Source: GWB1-38-13 sp964608405 (GTDB lineage Bacteria; Patescibacteriota; Microgenomatia; UBA8517). Taken from it: a stretch of 64,000 nucleotides of DNA. A program made the position numbers and the translations under genes. Below are positions 32,642 through 41,282 of the stretch, piece by piece. The stretch's first letter is position 1; each line of letters starts with the position of its first letter. The DNA lies in contig CAZSNC010000001.1 of assembly GCA_964608405.1 (NCBI GenBank), positions 1 through 64,000 of the forward strand. Direction: 5' to 3'. The notes under the pieces are model-generated. The model saw only the letters and a program-made list of their open reading frames with translations. It was not told the DNA's origin and did no database searches.

Positions 32642-33577
32642 CTACTTTCTTTCATTACCCTCAGTAAACGCTTGAGAAAGTAACTGCCCTGCTTCTTTTG
32701 CTAAGTGTTTTGACAAACCATACTGTTCTTTAACATGAGCTGCTGCATAGTCACGAAATCTGGTGTCATTTGGTATATTTGCAAGTCTCCACCAATTGAT
32801 TTCCAGATCGGCAATAAGTTCGGGTTTAAACATCAAATGACTTTCCCTGTCGTTTCCACCAAACCTCCGTCTTCTTCTTGAATAATCCAATACGGCATCT
32901 TTCAATTTTTCGGGGGTAAAATCGGGGAAATGGTCGTTTTCCCAAAAATATTCAGTGTACGGTGAATCCCAAAGAAGAAATCCGCTTGTTCTTTGCTCAC
33001 CAGAAGTTCGTATCATAAGATCAACATATGGATAAGGTTGGTTGTGAAGATCTACATATTTATCCAAAACCTCTTTCGATATTTCATTCTCGGATAGTCC
33101 ATCAGCAACCATCTTCTTAATGGCTCTAATTATGTCGTCTTGTCCTCCATAATCGATTGCCAGATTAATAATATGTTTAGTGTTTTTTTCCGTCATCTTC
33201 TCCGCATATGAAATCTTCTCTAAAAGAAATTTCGGAATTCTGTCCTTTCTGCCTATATGAACGATCCTTATTCCGTCTTGTTTTGCTTCCATCAGATAGT
33301 CATCGATAAGTTTCTTATAAAGTTTCATCAAATACTTAACCTCATCTTCACTCCTATCCCAATTTTCCGTGGAAAAACCCCATAAAGTTACTGTGTGTAC
33401 ACCCATCTTTCTAGCGGCACGCCCTACCTCTACTGCTCTTTCAAAACCAGCTTTATGTCCCAGAAGCGTATGAAGCCCGCGGGAACGCGCCCAACGCCTA
33501 TTGCCATCCGGAATCAACGCAATATGATTTGGTACCTTTGTTCCTTTGGGAAGTTTGAGGCTTGTGTCGGAAGACAT
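32642..33577 (-). CDS. uppS: Isoprenyl (undecaprenyl) diphosphate synthase
   Basis: Makes the C55 lipid carrier precursor for cell-wall synthesis by cis-condensation of isopentenyl diphosphate. Motifs: HIALIPDGNRRWARSRG with the catalytic Asp (near 26), GHKAGFERAVEV, TLWGFSTENWDRS, and DLMIRTSGEQRTSGFLLWDSPYTEYFW. The core ends near residue 240; the remaining 70 residues are an unusual helical extension ending in TAG. ATG 33577 is chosen because an extended -10 ends 6 bases before it. The catalytic core looks complete. Confidence 0.95.
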   Translation of the reverse strand: MSSDTSLKLPKGTKVPNHIALIPDGNRRWARSRGLHTLLGHKAGFERAVEVGRAARKMGVHTVTLWGFSTENWDRSEDEVKYLMKLYKKLIDDYLMEAKQDGIRIVHIGRKDRIPKFLLEKISYAEKMTEKNTKHIINLAIDYGGQDDIIRAIKKMVADGLSENEISKEVLDKYVDLHNQPYPYVDLMIRTSGEQRTSGFLLWDSPYTEYFWENDHFPDFTPEKLKDAVLDYSRRRRRFGGNDRESHLMFKPELIADLEINWWRLANIPNDTRFRDYAAAHVKEQYGLSKHLAKEAGQLLSQAFTEGNERK

Positions 33578-33583
33578 GAGGAG

Positions 33584-33592
33584 ATTATAACA
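33584..33592 (-). promoter_or_regulatory. Extended -10 promoter of uppS
   Basis: TGT-TATAAT on the minus strand (33592-33584) overlaps the end of the HD gene and ends 6 bases before ATG 33577. Confidence 0.5.
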
Positions 33593-34169
33593 TAAGACCA
33601 TCAACAAAAACTCTTAATTCTTCATCGTTTTTTGCCATCTGGGAAAAAGTTTCCAATCTTTTTTCAAATTCTTTTTTAGCACTTTCAAAATGAACTTGTC
33701 CTCTAACCGAAGCAATTCTTTCTCTCCATATCTTTACATAATGGTCAAAACCTTCTTTTGATATTTTCCCGTTTGCCAACAAGTTGATAAGTATTTTACC
33801 CCGCTTGTCGGATACATACTCCAATTTATCAGCATCAAAAAGTATTTGTGCTTCCGTTGAGCCTTGTAAGTTGCCAAACGAATGGGATCCAACAATCTCA
33901 AGAATCGTATTTTGCATTTCACGAGAGATATTACACTGATGCATTTTAACCTTTAGTAAAGCATTTTCATCATCCTGTCCCCGTTGGACATCGTGCCACC
34001 AAGCTGCAATTTTTAATGCATCCAAGTTTAAATTTTCCAATTTTTCTTCTTCAATAATCCGCAAACAATTATTCCAAACTGCTTCATGATGCCTTTCGTC
34101 ATGTACTGCATCAAAAGGAGATTCTATTAATTGGCGTTGTGCAATTGTGACAAGTTGCTCTGTCGACAT
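33585..34169 (-). CDS. HD-domain phosphohydrolase
   Basis: A 194-residue HD-superfamily protein: His in DERHHEAVW (about 27), the HD pair in AAWWHDVQRG (about 57-58) and the distant Asp in LFDADKLEYV (near 112) make the metal site. Such small HD proteins cleave nucleotides or related phosphates; the substrate is not evident. It has its own promoter and its 3' end carries the uppS promoter. Confidence 0.88.
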   Translation of the reverse strand: MSTEQLVTIAQRQLIESPFDAVHDERHHEAVWNNCLRIIEEEKLENLNLDALKIAAWWHDVQRGQDDENALLKVKMHQCNISREMQNTILEIVGSHSFGNLQGSTEAQILFDADKLEYVSDKRGKILINLLANGKISKEGFDHYVKIWRERIASVRGQVHFESAKKEFEKRLETFSQMAKNDEELRVFVDGLML

Positions 34170-34184
34170 AAAGCTATCGGCAGG

Positions 34185-34213
34185 ATTTTAAATATTAATT
34201 ACGTCCAAAACAA
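34185..34213 (-). promoter_or_regulatory. Promoter of the HD hydrolase
   Basis: TTGTTT (34213-34208), 17-base spacer, TAAAAT (34190-34185), 15 bases before ATG 34169; located in the 48-base gap after rpsI. Confidence 0.5.
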
Positions 34214-34217
34214 CTTA

Positions 34218-34619
34218 TTACCTCTTTGGAGACTGTTTTGCACGTCTTGCTTTTCCTCCGGTTCCAACCTTACGACGTTCCCTAATCCTTGCGTCACGTG
34301 TAAGAAGGCCGGCTTTTTTCAGAGGAAATCGTAAATTTTCTTTCTCAACCTTTGCTAAAGCTTTTGCTATTCCGTGTATAACCGCATCCAATTGACCTTT
34401 TTTCCCTCCTCCGATTACCCTGACGGATGCATAATATTTATCGGAGACATCCACTTGCTTAAATGCTTTCCCCCAAATATTTTTAAATACCGGAGCGTCA
34501 AAATATTTCTCTACAGGAATGCTGTTAACCGTTGTTTCACCTTTTCCTTTAAACAGTCTGATGCGTGCAGATGCGGTTTTACGTCTTCCAACAGCATATG
34601 TATATTCCAATTTTTTCAT
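34218..34619 (-). CDS. rpsI: Ribosomal protein S9
   Basis: Small-subunit protein of 133 aa with YAVGRRKTASARIRLF at the start, VIGGGKKGQLDAVIHGIAKAL in the middle and a basic C-terminal tail ending SPKR; the last residues reach the P-site tRNA. It follows rplM by 7 bases, the conserved L13-S9 pair, here appended to the alpha cluster. Confidence 0.97.
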   Translation of the reverse strand: MKKLEYTYAVGRRKTASARIRLFKGKGETTVNSIPVEKYFDAPVFKNIWGKAFKQVDVSDKYYASVRVIGGGKKGQLDAVIHGIAKALAKVEKENLRFPLKKAGLLTRDARIRERRKVGTGGKARRAKQSPKR

Positions 34620-34626
34620 AATTTAT

Positions 34627-35040
34627 TTATTTTAACTTATCTTCGTACAAATGTTTCTCTCCGGAAAATATTTTAAGTCTGGCAAGTCTTTTTGCTTTCA
34701 GACGATTGTCGGGAAGCATTCCCTTCACGGCAGAGAGAACAATCTTCGTAGGATCTTCCTTTAACATTTTGGCATAAGTCACCTCTTTAAAACCTCCCGG
34801 GTAACCGGAATGGCTTCTATACACTTTCTGTCTTTCTTTTCTCCCCGTAACCTTAACTTTTTTGGCATTAATTACAACTACATAATCACCGCTATCGATA
34901 TGTTGTGAGTAATTGACCTTATCTTTCCCTATTAATTTAACCGCAATATCTGTTGCAATTCTTCCTAAAACTTTCCCGTCAACATCCACGAGATGCCATC
35001 CTCTTTTTACTTCCTTCTTCCTTGGTTGATATGTTTTCAT
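34627..35040 (-). CDS. rplM: Ribosomal protein L13
   Basis: Large-subunit protein (137 aa) with GWHLVDVDGKVLGRIATDIAVKLIGK, GDYVVVINAKKVKVTGRK and VKGMLPDNRLKAKRLARLKIF, all in family order. Its ATG follows the rplQ stop by a single base (TAG-T-ATG), so translation is probably coupled. An early large-subunit assembly protein. Confidence 0.97.
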   Translation of the reverse strand: MKTYQPRKKEVKRGWHLVDVDGKVLGRIATDIAVKLIGKDKVNYSQHIDSGDYVVVINAKKVKVTGRKERQKVYRSHSGYPGGFKEVTYAKMLKEDPTKIVLSAVKGMLPDNRLKAKRLARLKIFSGEKHLYEDKLK

Positions 35041-35041
35041 A

Positions 35042-35557
35042 CTATTTCTTTGGCGTCTCTTTCAACTTTTTAAGGCTTAATCTTTCAACAACCTGTGCAA
35101 TTGAAGGTTTACCTTTTACACTTTTTCCATCTCTACCATCCTTACTTTCTTTTACTTTCTCCGAAGATTCCTCCTTCTTCTCAATTGTTTTCTTTTCTTC
35201 GATTTTAACTGTAAACTCGATCCTCGTCATTGCTGCATTGTCCCCTTTCCTGGCTGGTAAATTAATATATGTGAGAAATCCGCCGTTTTTAGAGACAATC
35301 AGTTTTGATAATCGAATTATTTCATCAGAAACTTTTCTGTCATTACCGACAATCCTATAAACAAAACGCCTGTCGGAGAGAGTATTTTTTCTAGCCCTCG
35401 TTATCAATTTTTCGTACATCGGACCAACAACCTTCGCTTTCGCGTAGGTCGTGACCAATTTCTTATTCCCCGTGAGTGAACCTATAAGCGCACGATACAT
35501 CGCACGCCGACTCGTAGTATCACGAGAGAATTTTTTTCCAAACACTTTCTTTTTCAT
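35042..35557 (-). CDS. rplQ: Ribosomal protein L17 with C-terminal extension
   Basis: The protein (171 aa) has the L17 core in residues 1-115 (RRAMYRALIGSLTGNKKLVTTYAKAK, YRIVGNDRKVSDEIIRLSKLI) and a 55-residue charged extension (EEKKTIEKKEESSEKVKESKDG...). The core is near the usual 115-130 residues, so the tail is an addition. It lies 74 bases downstream of rpoA, the standard neighbour. Confidence 0.96.
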   Translation of the reverse strand: MKKKVFGKKFSRDTTSRRAMYRALIGSLTGNKKLVTTYAKAKVVGPMYEKLITRARKNTLSDRRFVYRIVGNDRKVSDEIIRLSKLIVSKNGGFLTYINLPARKGDNAAMTRIEFTVKIEEKKTIEKKEESSEKVKESKDGRDGKSVKGKPSIAQVVERLSLKKLKETPKK

Positions 35558-35631
35558 AATATCGGCCGTTGCAACTACCCAACAACCTACCCTTGTTAAA
35601 GGCTTAAAAGTGAACTTTGTCGATTTTTCAA

Positions 35632-36546
35632 TTAAGCTCTAAGACTCAGGCTTTTTTCACCCAAGGCGGCTTCAATAATCTTCACTGATTTTTCGCCTAA
35701 ATTTCGTACTTTAACAAGTTTTGCCCTTTCTGCCTTCACCAGGTCTTCAACGGTATCGTAACCGGCTTTTATTAATGCGTTTGCAACTCTGGTTGGAAGA
35801 TTTATTTCCTCAACGGATAATTTTCCAACTGGACCCAAATCGTCGCTTTTTGCATCATCTGATACTTTCTCGACTTTCTTAGGAGACACTATCTGCATGA
35901 AATAAGAAACCATAATATTTGCAGCCTTTAAAAGTGCTTGTTTCGGATCAATTGTTCCGTCTGTCCAGATTTCCAAAACCAAACGGTCATAGTTTGTCAA
36001 TCTTCCTACACGTGTTTCCTCAACTCTATAATTGACTCTTACAACCGGTGTAAATACGGCATCCATCGGAATCACTCCGACTTCTCCGGTTTTCCTGTCA
36101 TCTGACGAAGAATAACCAACACCCGTCTCCACATCCATTTTTGCATTCAATACAGCATCTTTGTTAAGGTAAGCCAAAACGAGCTCAGGATTGGCAATTT
36201 TGGCAGGAGGATCAATTTTAATATCCTTTGCCTTCACCTCTCCGGCTCCTTTTATTTCAAGGCTGGCTTTAATAGCTTTATCCTCGTTATAAAAAATTCT
36301 GACTTTCTTTAGGTTGAGAAGAAATTCAATAACATCCTCTTTCATTCCTTTGAGGGATGAAAACTGATGTTTTACTCCGGCAATCTTTACCCTTGTGATT
36401 GCAGTACCGGTCAAACTTGTTAATAAGACTCTTCTTAGTGAATTACCCAACGTATTACCATACCCTTCTTCCAAAGGACTGATAACAAACTTTGCGTAAT
36501 TTGCTTTTTTATCTTCTTCTGTTATTTGAAATATCGGTTCGTTCAC
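35632..36546 (-). CDS. rpoA: RNA polymerase alpha subunit
   Basis: The protein (304 aa from GTG 36546) has the N-terminal dimerisation domain (EGYGNTLGNSLRRVLLTSLTG near 25-45) and a C-terminal alpha-CTD (VEEINLPTRVANALIKAGYDTVEDL...VRNLGEKSVKIIEAAL). GTG 36546 is preferred over TTG 36564 because AAAGGTGG lies at ribosome-site distance before it. The CTD's usual Arg265-type UP-element contact position is near RVANAL. About 140 bases separate it from rpsD and contain small inverted repeats, a likely leader. Confidence 0.96.
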   Translation of the reverse strand: MNEPIFQITEEDKKANYAKFVISPLEEGYGNTLGNSLRRVLLTSLTGTAITRVKIAGVKHQFSSLKGMKEDVIEFLLNLKKVRIFYNEDKAIKASLEIKGAGEVKAKDIKIDPPAKIANPELVLAYLNKDAVLNAKMDVETGVGYSSSDDRKTGEVGVIPMDAVFTPVVRVNYRVEETRVGRLTNYDRLVLEIWTDGTIDPKQALLKAANIMVSYFMQIVSPKKVEKVSDDAKSDDLGPVGKLSVEEINLPTRVANALIKAGYDTVEDLVKAERAKLVKVRNLGEKSVKIIEAALGEKSLSLRA

Positions 36547-36684
36547 TTTCTCACCACCTTTCAATTTGTTTTATCTATTTTTTTCGCTCAACCCTAAGGG
36601 AATTATCCTCGAGTTTGAACGAAAAATTCCACAAGACTCGTAAACCCATGGAAGTTTACCATAGGCACGATGCTTATGGAAGCC

Positions 36685-37287
36685 TCATCTCGAATAATAC
36701 TCAACAATATCCTGTTCCGCTATCGGTTCCGTAATATCTTCTCTAACTGGATTTCGAACAATTTTACCTATAATTCCTTTTCTCTCAAGCCAAGACGGGG
36801 CTTTAAAATTCTTATTGCTTGTCAGTTTTACTACCGACGGAATATTTACCCCCTTTGCAGACAGTGTTACAACATCGTCTTTCTTTACCTGATACGAAGG
36901 TATGTTTACTTTTTTCGAATTCACCCTCACATGCCCATGCGAGACAAATTGTCTTGCAGCTACCCTTGTCGGGGCTAATCCGAGTCGGTATATCACATTA
37001 TCAAGACGTCTTTCCAAAAGCGATAGTAATACTTCACCCGTATTTCCGCGGGATTTCAATGCTTTCTTTGCATATCCCGAAAACTGCCTTTCCAAAATTC
37101 CATAAAGTAATTTCACTTTCTGTTTCTCTTTCAGTTGTTTTGCATACTCCGAAGCGGAACGACGTGACTTTTTACCTCCGTGCATTCCAGGGGGTACGTT
37201 AAGCCTCGTTAACTTTGAACCTTTTCCAAAAAGGTCAAATCCAACCGATCTTGATAGTCTGTCTTTGGGTCCTGTATATCTTGCCAT
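36685..37287 (-). CDS. rpsD: Ribosomal protein S4
   Basis: Primary 16S rRNA-binding protein (200 aa) that starts small-subunit assembly. It has the N-terminal helical region (PPGMHGGKKSRRSASEYAKQLKEKQKVK) and the S4 RNA-binding domain (RRLDNVIYRLGLAPTRVAARQFVSHGHVRVN, about 92-125). There are no N-terminal cysteines, so it is the zinc-free form. In other bacteria S4 represses its own operon. Confidence 0.97.
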   Translation of the reverse strand: MARYTGPKDRLSRSVGFDLFGKGSKLTRLNVPPGMHGGKKSRRSASEYAKQLKEKQKVKLLYGILERQFSGYAKKALKSRGNTGEVLLSLLERRLDNVIYRLGLAPTRVAARQFVSHGHVRVNSKKVNIPSYQVKKDDVVTLSAKGVNIPSVVKLTSNKNFKAPSWLERKGIIGKIVRNPVREDITEPIAEQDIVEYYSR

Positions 37288-37300
37288 ATAATTTTATTTT

Positions 37301-37681
37301 TTAAGCTCTTCTTTTCTTCTTCGGCCTTGGTCCATTGTGCGGAATAGGCGTCATATCAGCAATCATCGAAATTCTTAAATTTGCACTTCTAACCGCACGC
37401 AATGCCGCATCCCTTCCGACACCTGGTCCTTTGACATATATTTCAACTTCCTGAAGACCGTTTTCGGCAACTGCCTTTCCCAAAGCTTTTTCAACAGCAG
37501 AGGTTGCGGCGAAAGGAGTTGATTTTCTTGTTCCTTTAAAACCGGTATTACCTGAAGAGCTCCAGGAAATTACACCGCCGTTTTCATCGGTTACCGTAAC
37601 CAGAGTATTATTAAATGACGCGGAAATATAAAGTTTCCCTTTTTCGACCTGTTGTTTTAATTTTTTCTTTTCTTCACTCAT
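37301..37681 (-). CDS. rpsK: Ribosomal protein S11
   Basis: Small-subunit platform protein (126 aa): LYISASFNNTLVTVTDENGGVISWSSSGNTGFKGTRKSTPFAA and the C-terminal DMTPIPHNGPRPKKKRRA are diagnostic. It sits between rpsM and rpsD in the standard alpha-operon order, with gaps of 10 and 13 bases. Confidence 0.97.
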   Translation of the reverse strand: MSEEKKKLKQQVEKGKLYISASFNNTLVTVTDENGGVISWSSSGNTGFKGTRKSTPFAATSAVEKALGKAVAENGLQEVEIYVKGPGVGRDAALRAVRSANLRISMIADMTPIPHNGPRPKKKRRA

Positions 37682-37691
37682 AGATTATTTA

Positions 37692-38087
37692 TTATTGAGC
37701 TTTCTCAACCTTTGCCAAAATGTCTTTCTTAAAAGCTCCGATTGTCTTTCTTTTGCCTCTTTTTGTACGGGCATTGTGTCGAGTTCTCTGACCTCTGGCC
37801 GGAAGGTTTCTGGAATGTCTCAATCCCCTAAAAGAGCCGATCTGCTGAAGTCTGGCCACATTTGACCTCACTTGCCTTAGCAAATCTCCTTCAATAGGAA
37901 TTTTTTCTATTGTTTCGGTAATTTTTGAAATATCACCAGGTGTCAAATCACGTACTCTTTTTTCTAAAGGTAATCCAACATCTGACATTATTTTTTCCGC
38001 AAGCGGCATTCCAACACCTTTAATAGTAGTCAATGAATATACCACTCTGTCTTTATCGTTTAATTCGTGTCCTGCAATTCTTGCCAT
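37692..38087 (-). CDS. rpsM: Ribosomal protein S13
   Basis: Small-subunit head protein (131 aa) that contacts the large subunit and P-site tRNA. ARIAGHELNDKDRVVYSLTTIKGVG opens the helix-hairpin-helix part, and GLRHSRNLPARGQRTRHNARTKRGKR forms the basic tail. It follows rpmJ by 21 bases. Confidence 0.97.
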   Translation of the reverse strand: MARIAGHELNDKDRVVYSLTTIKGVGMPLAEKIMSDVGLPLEKRVRDLTPGDISKITETIEKIPIEGDLLRQVRSNVARLQQIGSFRGLRHSRNLPARGQRTRHNARTKRGKRKTIGAFKKDILAKVEKAQ

Positions 38088-38108
38088 ATTTTAAATATTG
38101 ATAGGGAA

Positions 38109-38222
38109 TTAACCCTGCCTCTGTTTATGTCTGGGATTTTTACAAATCACATACAATACACCTTTTCTTTTAACAAATTTACAATCCTTACACCTTGGTT
38201 TTATTGACGATTGAACTTTCAT
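38109..38222 (-). CDS. rpmJ: Ribosomal protein L36
   Basis: A 37-residue zinc-ribbon protein (MKVQSSIKPRCKDCKF...VICKNPRHKQRQG). Three cysteines and one histidine (C11, C14, C27, H32) form the zinc site. Standard length and standard place between infA and rpsM. Too short for many gene finders. Confidence 0.95.
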   Translation of the reverse strand: MKVQSSIKPRCKDCKFVKRKGVLYVICKNPRHKQRQG

Positions 38223-38272
38223 ATACTTTATTATTTACTTCAAAGCAAAAAGTACGGGAGAATTAATGGGCT

Positions 38273-38491
38273 TTAATACTTAAAGACTATCCTTCCCCGA
38301 TCGATGTCGTATTTTGTCATCTCGACTTTTACCCTATCTCCCGGAAAAATCCTTATATAATTCTTCCTCATCTTGCCTGTCAGTGTTGTTAAGAGTACTC
38401 TTCCGTCATCAAGCTCAACCCTAAACATTGTGTTAGGTAAAGCTTGAGTCACCTTACCGTTAAATGTACTTACTGCTTCGTTTTTACTCAT
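38273..38491 (-). CDS. infA: Translation initiation factor IF-1
   Basis: A 72-residue OB-fold protein that binds the ribosomal A site during initiation; MSKNEAVSTFNGKVTQALPNTMFRVELDDGRVLLTTLTGKMRKNYIRIFPGDRVKVEM is typical. Start 38491 is chosen over 38521 by homology and by an AAAGGTG site 6 bases upstream, one of the few clear ribosome sites in this cluster. Confidence 0.97.
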   Translation of the reverse strand: MSKNEAVSTFNGKVTQALPNTMFRVELDDGRVLLTTLTGKMRKNYIRIFPGDRVKVEMTKYDIDRGRIVFKY

Positions 38492-38531
38492 ACCACACCT
38501 TTCAAAAGAAAAACCGGGCATCGCGCCGGCT

Positions 38532-39287
38532 TTATCTTGTTACCACCAAACTTCCTTTCTCCGTCACAACAACAGTCTCTTCGTAAAGTGCTGATATTTT
38601 ATCATCACTGGTTACGATTGTCCACCCGTCCTTTGCATACTTAATTCCTCCACCACCTATTGTATATATTACTTCTACGGCGAGTGCTGCACCAACCTTA
38701 ATTTCAGGGGTCTCCTCTCTCTTTTCAAAGGAAAATTGCGGAATCTGAGGGTCTTCATGAAGATCCCTACCTACTCCGTGTCCAACCAACAGCCTGACTG
38801 GATTACAACCCCCTTCTTGAAGCCCTTTTTCTATAGCTTTGGAAATATCGTAAATTCTATTACCTGCAACAACTTTCGAAACGGCGCTTTCCAAAGTATT
38901 TTTACCTGTATATAGAAATTTTTGGATATCAGAGGCCACTTCAAGTCCTTTTGAAAACGACGTATCGGTATTAAATCCTTTATAAAAAAGTCCCACATCA
39001 ACACTTACCACATCTCCTTTTTTGAATACCATCTCTTTTGTGGGAATACCGTGAACAATTCCCTCATTTGTGTTAATGCATGTTGCCCAGTGATATTTCG
39101 GAACCCTGCTAAAACCAGGTTCCCCACCTGATTTTTTTATAAGTTTAATTGCCAATTCTTCAACTTCCCAAGCACTGACCCCGATATTGACCTTTTCTTC
39201 CAGCTTATGCTTCACTTCCGAAAGATATTTACCACCTTCAACCATCAACTCCAATTCTTCTTTTGTTTTCAGCTTAATTTTTTCCAT
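38532..39287 (-). CDS. map: Methionine aminopeptidase, type I
   Basis: Removes the N-terminal methionine of new proteins (251 aa). Metal ligands are present: Asp pair in DVGLFYKGFNTDTSF (near 97 and 108), His in VGHGVGRDLHE (near 169), Glu in VEVIYT (near 203) and Glu in ALYEETVVV (near 236); the substrate His is in TNEGIVHGIP. The gene overlaps the 3' end of adk by 14 bases, so it is coupled to it. Confidence 0.96.
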   Translation of the reverse strand: MEKIKLKTKEELELMVEGGKYLSEVKHKLEEKVNIGVSAWEVEELAIKLIKKSGGEPGFSRVPKYHWATCINTNEGIVHGIPTKEMVFKKGDVVSVDVGLFYKGFNTDTSFSKGLEVASDIQKFLYTGKNTLESAVSKVVAGNRIYDISKAIEKGLQEGGCNPVRLLVGHGVGRDLHEDPQIPQFSFEKREETPEIKVGAALAVEVIYTIGGGGIKYAKDGWTIVTSDDKISALYEETVVVTEKGSLVVTR

Positions 39288-39921
39288 TTATCTTTTCGAT
39301 TGATTTCACGATATCCTTAAATATCTCACTAATTGGACGTTCACCATTAATTCGAGTTAACTCGCCTTTGTCTTCAAGATATTCGATTAATTCCTTTGTA
39401 TTCTTCTTGTAATAATCAAACCTCACCTCAATTGACTTCGGGTTGTCATCCTCCCGTTGTATAAGAGTACCACCACAAATACATTCACCCTCTTTGGAAG
39501 GAGGGTTCGTTAACAGGTTATAAACTTTTTTACATATAGGACAGATTCTTCTTGCCGACATCCTTCTTATAGCCTCTTTTTTACTTACATCGATCGAAAT
39601 GACTAAGTTAATTTTTTTTCCTTTTGTTTTTAAGAAGTTATACAACGCATCATATTGCGAGACAAACCGAGGAAAACCCTCAAATAAAATATTATCCAGA
39701 TCACGCTTCATATCTTTCAGATGATCTAAAACATACATCGTCATTTCTTCCTGTGGAACCAATTTTCCTGAATTTAATATTTCCCTTAACCTCTCATTTT
39801 TCTCCGCTAATTTTCTTGCCATATCACCCGTCTGGAGGTAGTAAAATCCGTATTTTTTCACCAGAAGTTCGGACTGGGTCCCTTTACCCGATGCTGGTGA
39901 CCCTAAAACAATAATATTCAT
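39274..39921 (-). CDS. adk: Adenylate kinase
   Basis: Interconverts ATP + AMP and 2 ADP (215 aa). P-loop GSPASGKGTQS (about 7-17), AMP-binding QTGDMAR, GFPR (near 81-84) and the long lid with cysteines CPIC and CIC. The lid normally has CxxC at both ends; here the second pair is C-I-C, one residue shorter, so zinc binding may be altered. It lies between secY and map, the usual place. Confidence 0.96.
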   Translation of the reverse strand: MNIIVLGSPASGKGTQSELLVKKYGFYYLQTGDMARKLAEKNERLREILNSGKLVPQEEMTMYVLDHLKDMKRDLDNILFEGFPRFVSQYDALYNFLKTKGKKINLVISIDVSKKEAIRRMSARRICPICKKVYNLLTNPPSKEGECICGGTLIQREDDNPKSIEVRFDYYKKNTKELIEYLEDKGELTRINGERPISEIFKDIVKSIEKINGKN

Positions 39922-39932
39922 AAAGCAAAGAC

Positions 39933-41216
39933 CTATCTTTGTAAAAACGAATCGTATCTTTTCATAACTAACTGTGACTGTAAATCACGCGTTATCTCCA
40001 AAACAACCGAGACGACGATGAGAATTCCGGTTCCCCCAACTGCGAGGTTGGAAACACCGATAAACTTCTGGAAAAGTGAAGGCATAATTGCAATAAACCC
40101 CAAAAACAAAGCCCCTGCAAATGTAATTCTTGTCAACACCTTATTCAAATATTCAACCGTCTGCTGACCGGGTCTTATGCCAGGAATAAAACCGCCGTTT
40201 TTTTGCAGATTTTCGGAAATTTTTTGTGGATTGAAAACAACCGAAGTGTAAAAATACGTAAAACCGAAAACTAAAACAAAATATGTAACATTGTATAAAA
40301 TCGATTGATCACTGAAAAGCCTTGCCAAATCCGATGCAAGCTGGGCAATTTTTTGGTTTCCCACTCCTGAAAGAAATTGTCCTAAAAGAGAAGGAAGTAA
40401 AACCAAAGATACCGCAAAAATAATTGGGATTACCCCCGCTTGGTTTAAACGCAGTGGTAAATACGATGATCCGACACTTACCCTTGACCCCCTTCTTGCA
40501 TAGTTGATGGGGATTTGTCTTGTTGCTTCATTCATAAAAACCACTTGTGCAACGATAAGTACGGCAAGTACTAAAAAAATGATTATCTTCATAATATCCT
40601 GCCCTTGTGTTATAGAAGCCGACTGTGCAACTGTAATAGGCAATCTGGCTACAATTCCGGCAAAGATCAAAAACGAAACACCATTACCTATTCCGTATTC
40701 GGTAATCAACTCTCCCAACCAAACAGAGATCATTGCCCCAACCGTCATCGTAAGAATAAGAGCAATTAAACCCACAACACCTAAATTCGGTATTACATTC
40801 TGACTTTTAAGAAGAGAATACATTCCAAATGCTTGAAATAGTGCCAATGGGACACTGATAAATCTTGTATATTGGTTAATTTTCTCCTGCCCATATTCTC
40901 CTTCCTTTGATAACTCTTCAAATTTCGGAATTACATACGTCAGAAGCTGCATGATGATCGAAGCGTTGATATAGGGTCCCAACCCAAGTGCCAGTATTGA
41001 AAAATTTGCTAAAGTTCCACCGGAAAATACATCCAATAATGAAAGCATCTGACTTCCGGAAAACAGCATTTTCAAAGAATTTCTGTCGATACCTGTTGCA
41101 GGGATATGAGCCAACAATCTGAAGAAGATTAGAATCAACAAAGTAATAATTACTTTCCTTCTGATTTCTTTAGACTTAAAAAGGTTGATAAAAAAACTTA
41201 TTATTTCGGAGAACAT
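39933..41216 (-). CDS. secY: Preprotein translocase subunit SecY
   Basis: The central channel of the Sec machinery (427 aa, ten membrane helices). Family marks: PYINASIIMQLLTYVIP in TM2, GIGNGVSFLIFAGI, RRGSRVSVGSSYLPLRLNQAGVIPIIFA and NGGFIPGIRPGQQTVEYL before TM9. A 66-base gap to rplO holds two short inverted repeats (around 41254-41275), possibly leader structures. Confidence 0.97.
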   Translation of the reverse strand: MFSEIISFFINLFKSKEIRRKVIITLLILIFFRLLAHIPATGIDRNSLKMLFSGSQMLSLLDVFSGGTLANFSILALGLGPYINASIIMQLLTYVIPKFEELSKEGEYGQEKINQYTRFISVPLALFQAFGMYSLLKSQNVIPNLGVVGLIALILTMTVGAMISVWLGELITEYGIGNGVSFLIFAGIVARLPITVAQSASITQGQDIMKIIIFLVLAVLIVAQVVFMNEATRQIPINYARRGSRVSVGSSYLPLRLNQAGVIPIIFAVSLVLLPSLLGQFLSGVGNQKIAQLASDLARLFSDQSILYNVTYFVLVFGFTYFYTSVVFNPQKISENLQKNGGFIPGIRPGQQTVEYLNKVLTRITFAGALFLGFIAIMPSLFQKFIGVSNLAVGGTGILIVVSVVLEITRDLQSQLVMKRYDSFLQR

Positions 41217-41282
41217 ACTGGGTATAATTCTACATTGAACGCCCGTTGATTTACAGAGTCAACGATATCTGCGGATATACAT

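Noticed and set aside
32642..32644. TAG as a reassigned sense codon
   Set aside because: TAG ends other genes normally (for example rplQ and the ORF ending at 513), and TGA also ends genes such as rpsE, so the standard code holds. Local readthrough is kept as a separate question.
36570..36684. Leader of rpoA as a known S4-binding or riboswitch element
   Set aside because: Small inverted repeats (such as GTAAAC/GTTTAC) are present, but I cannot match them to a described S4 site or riboswitch.
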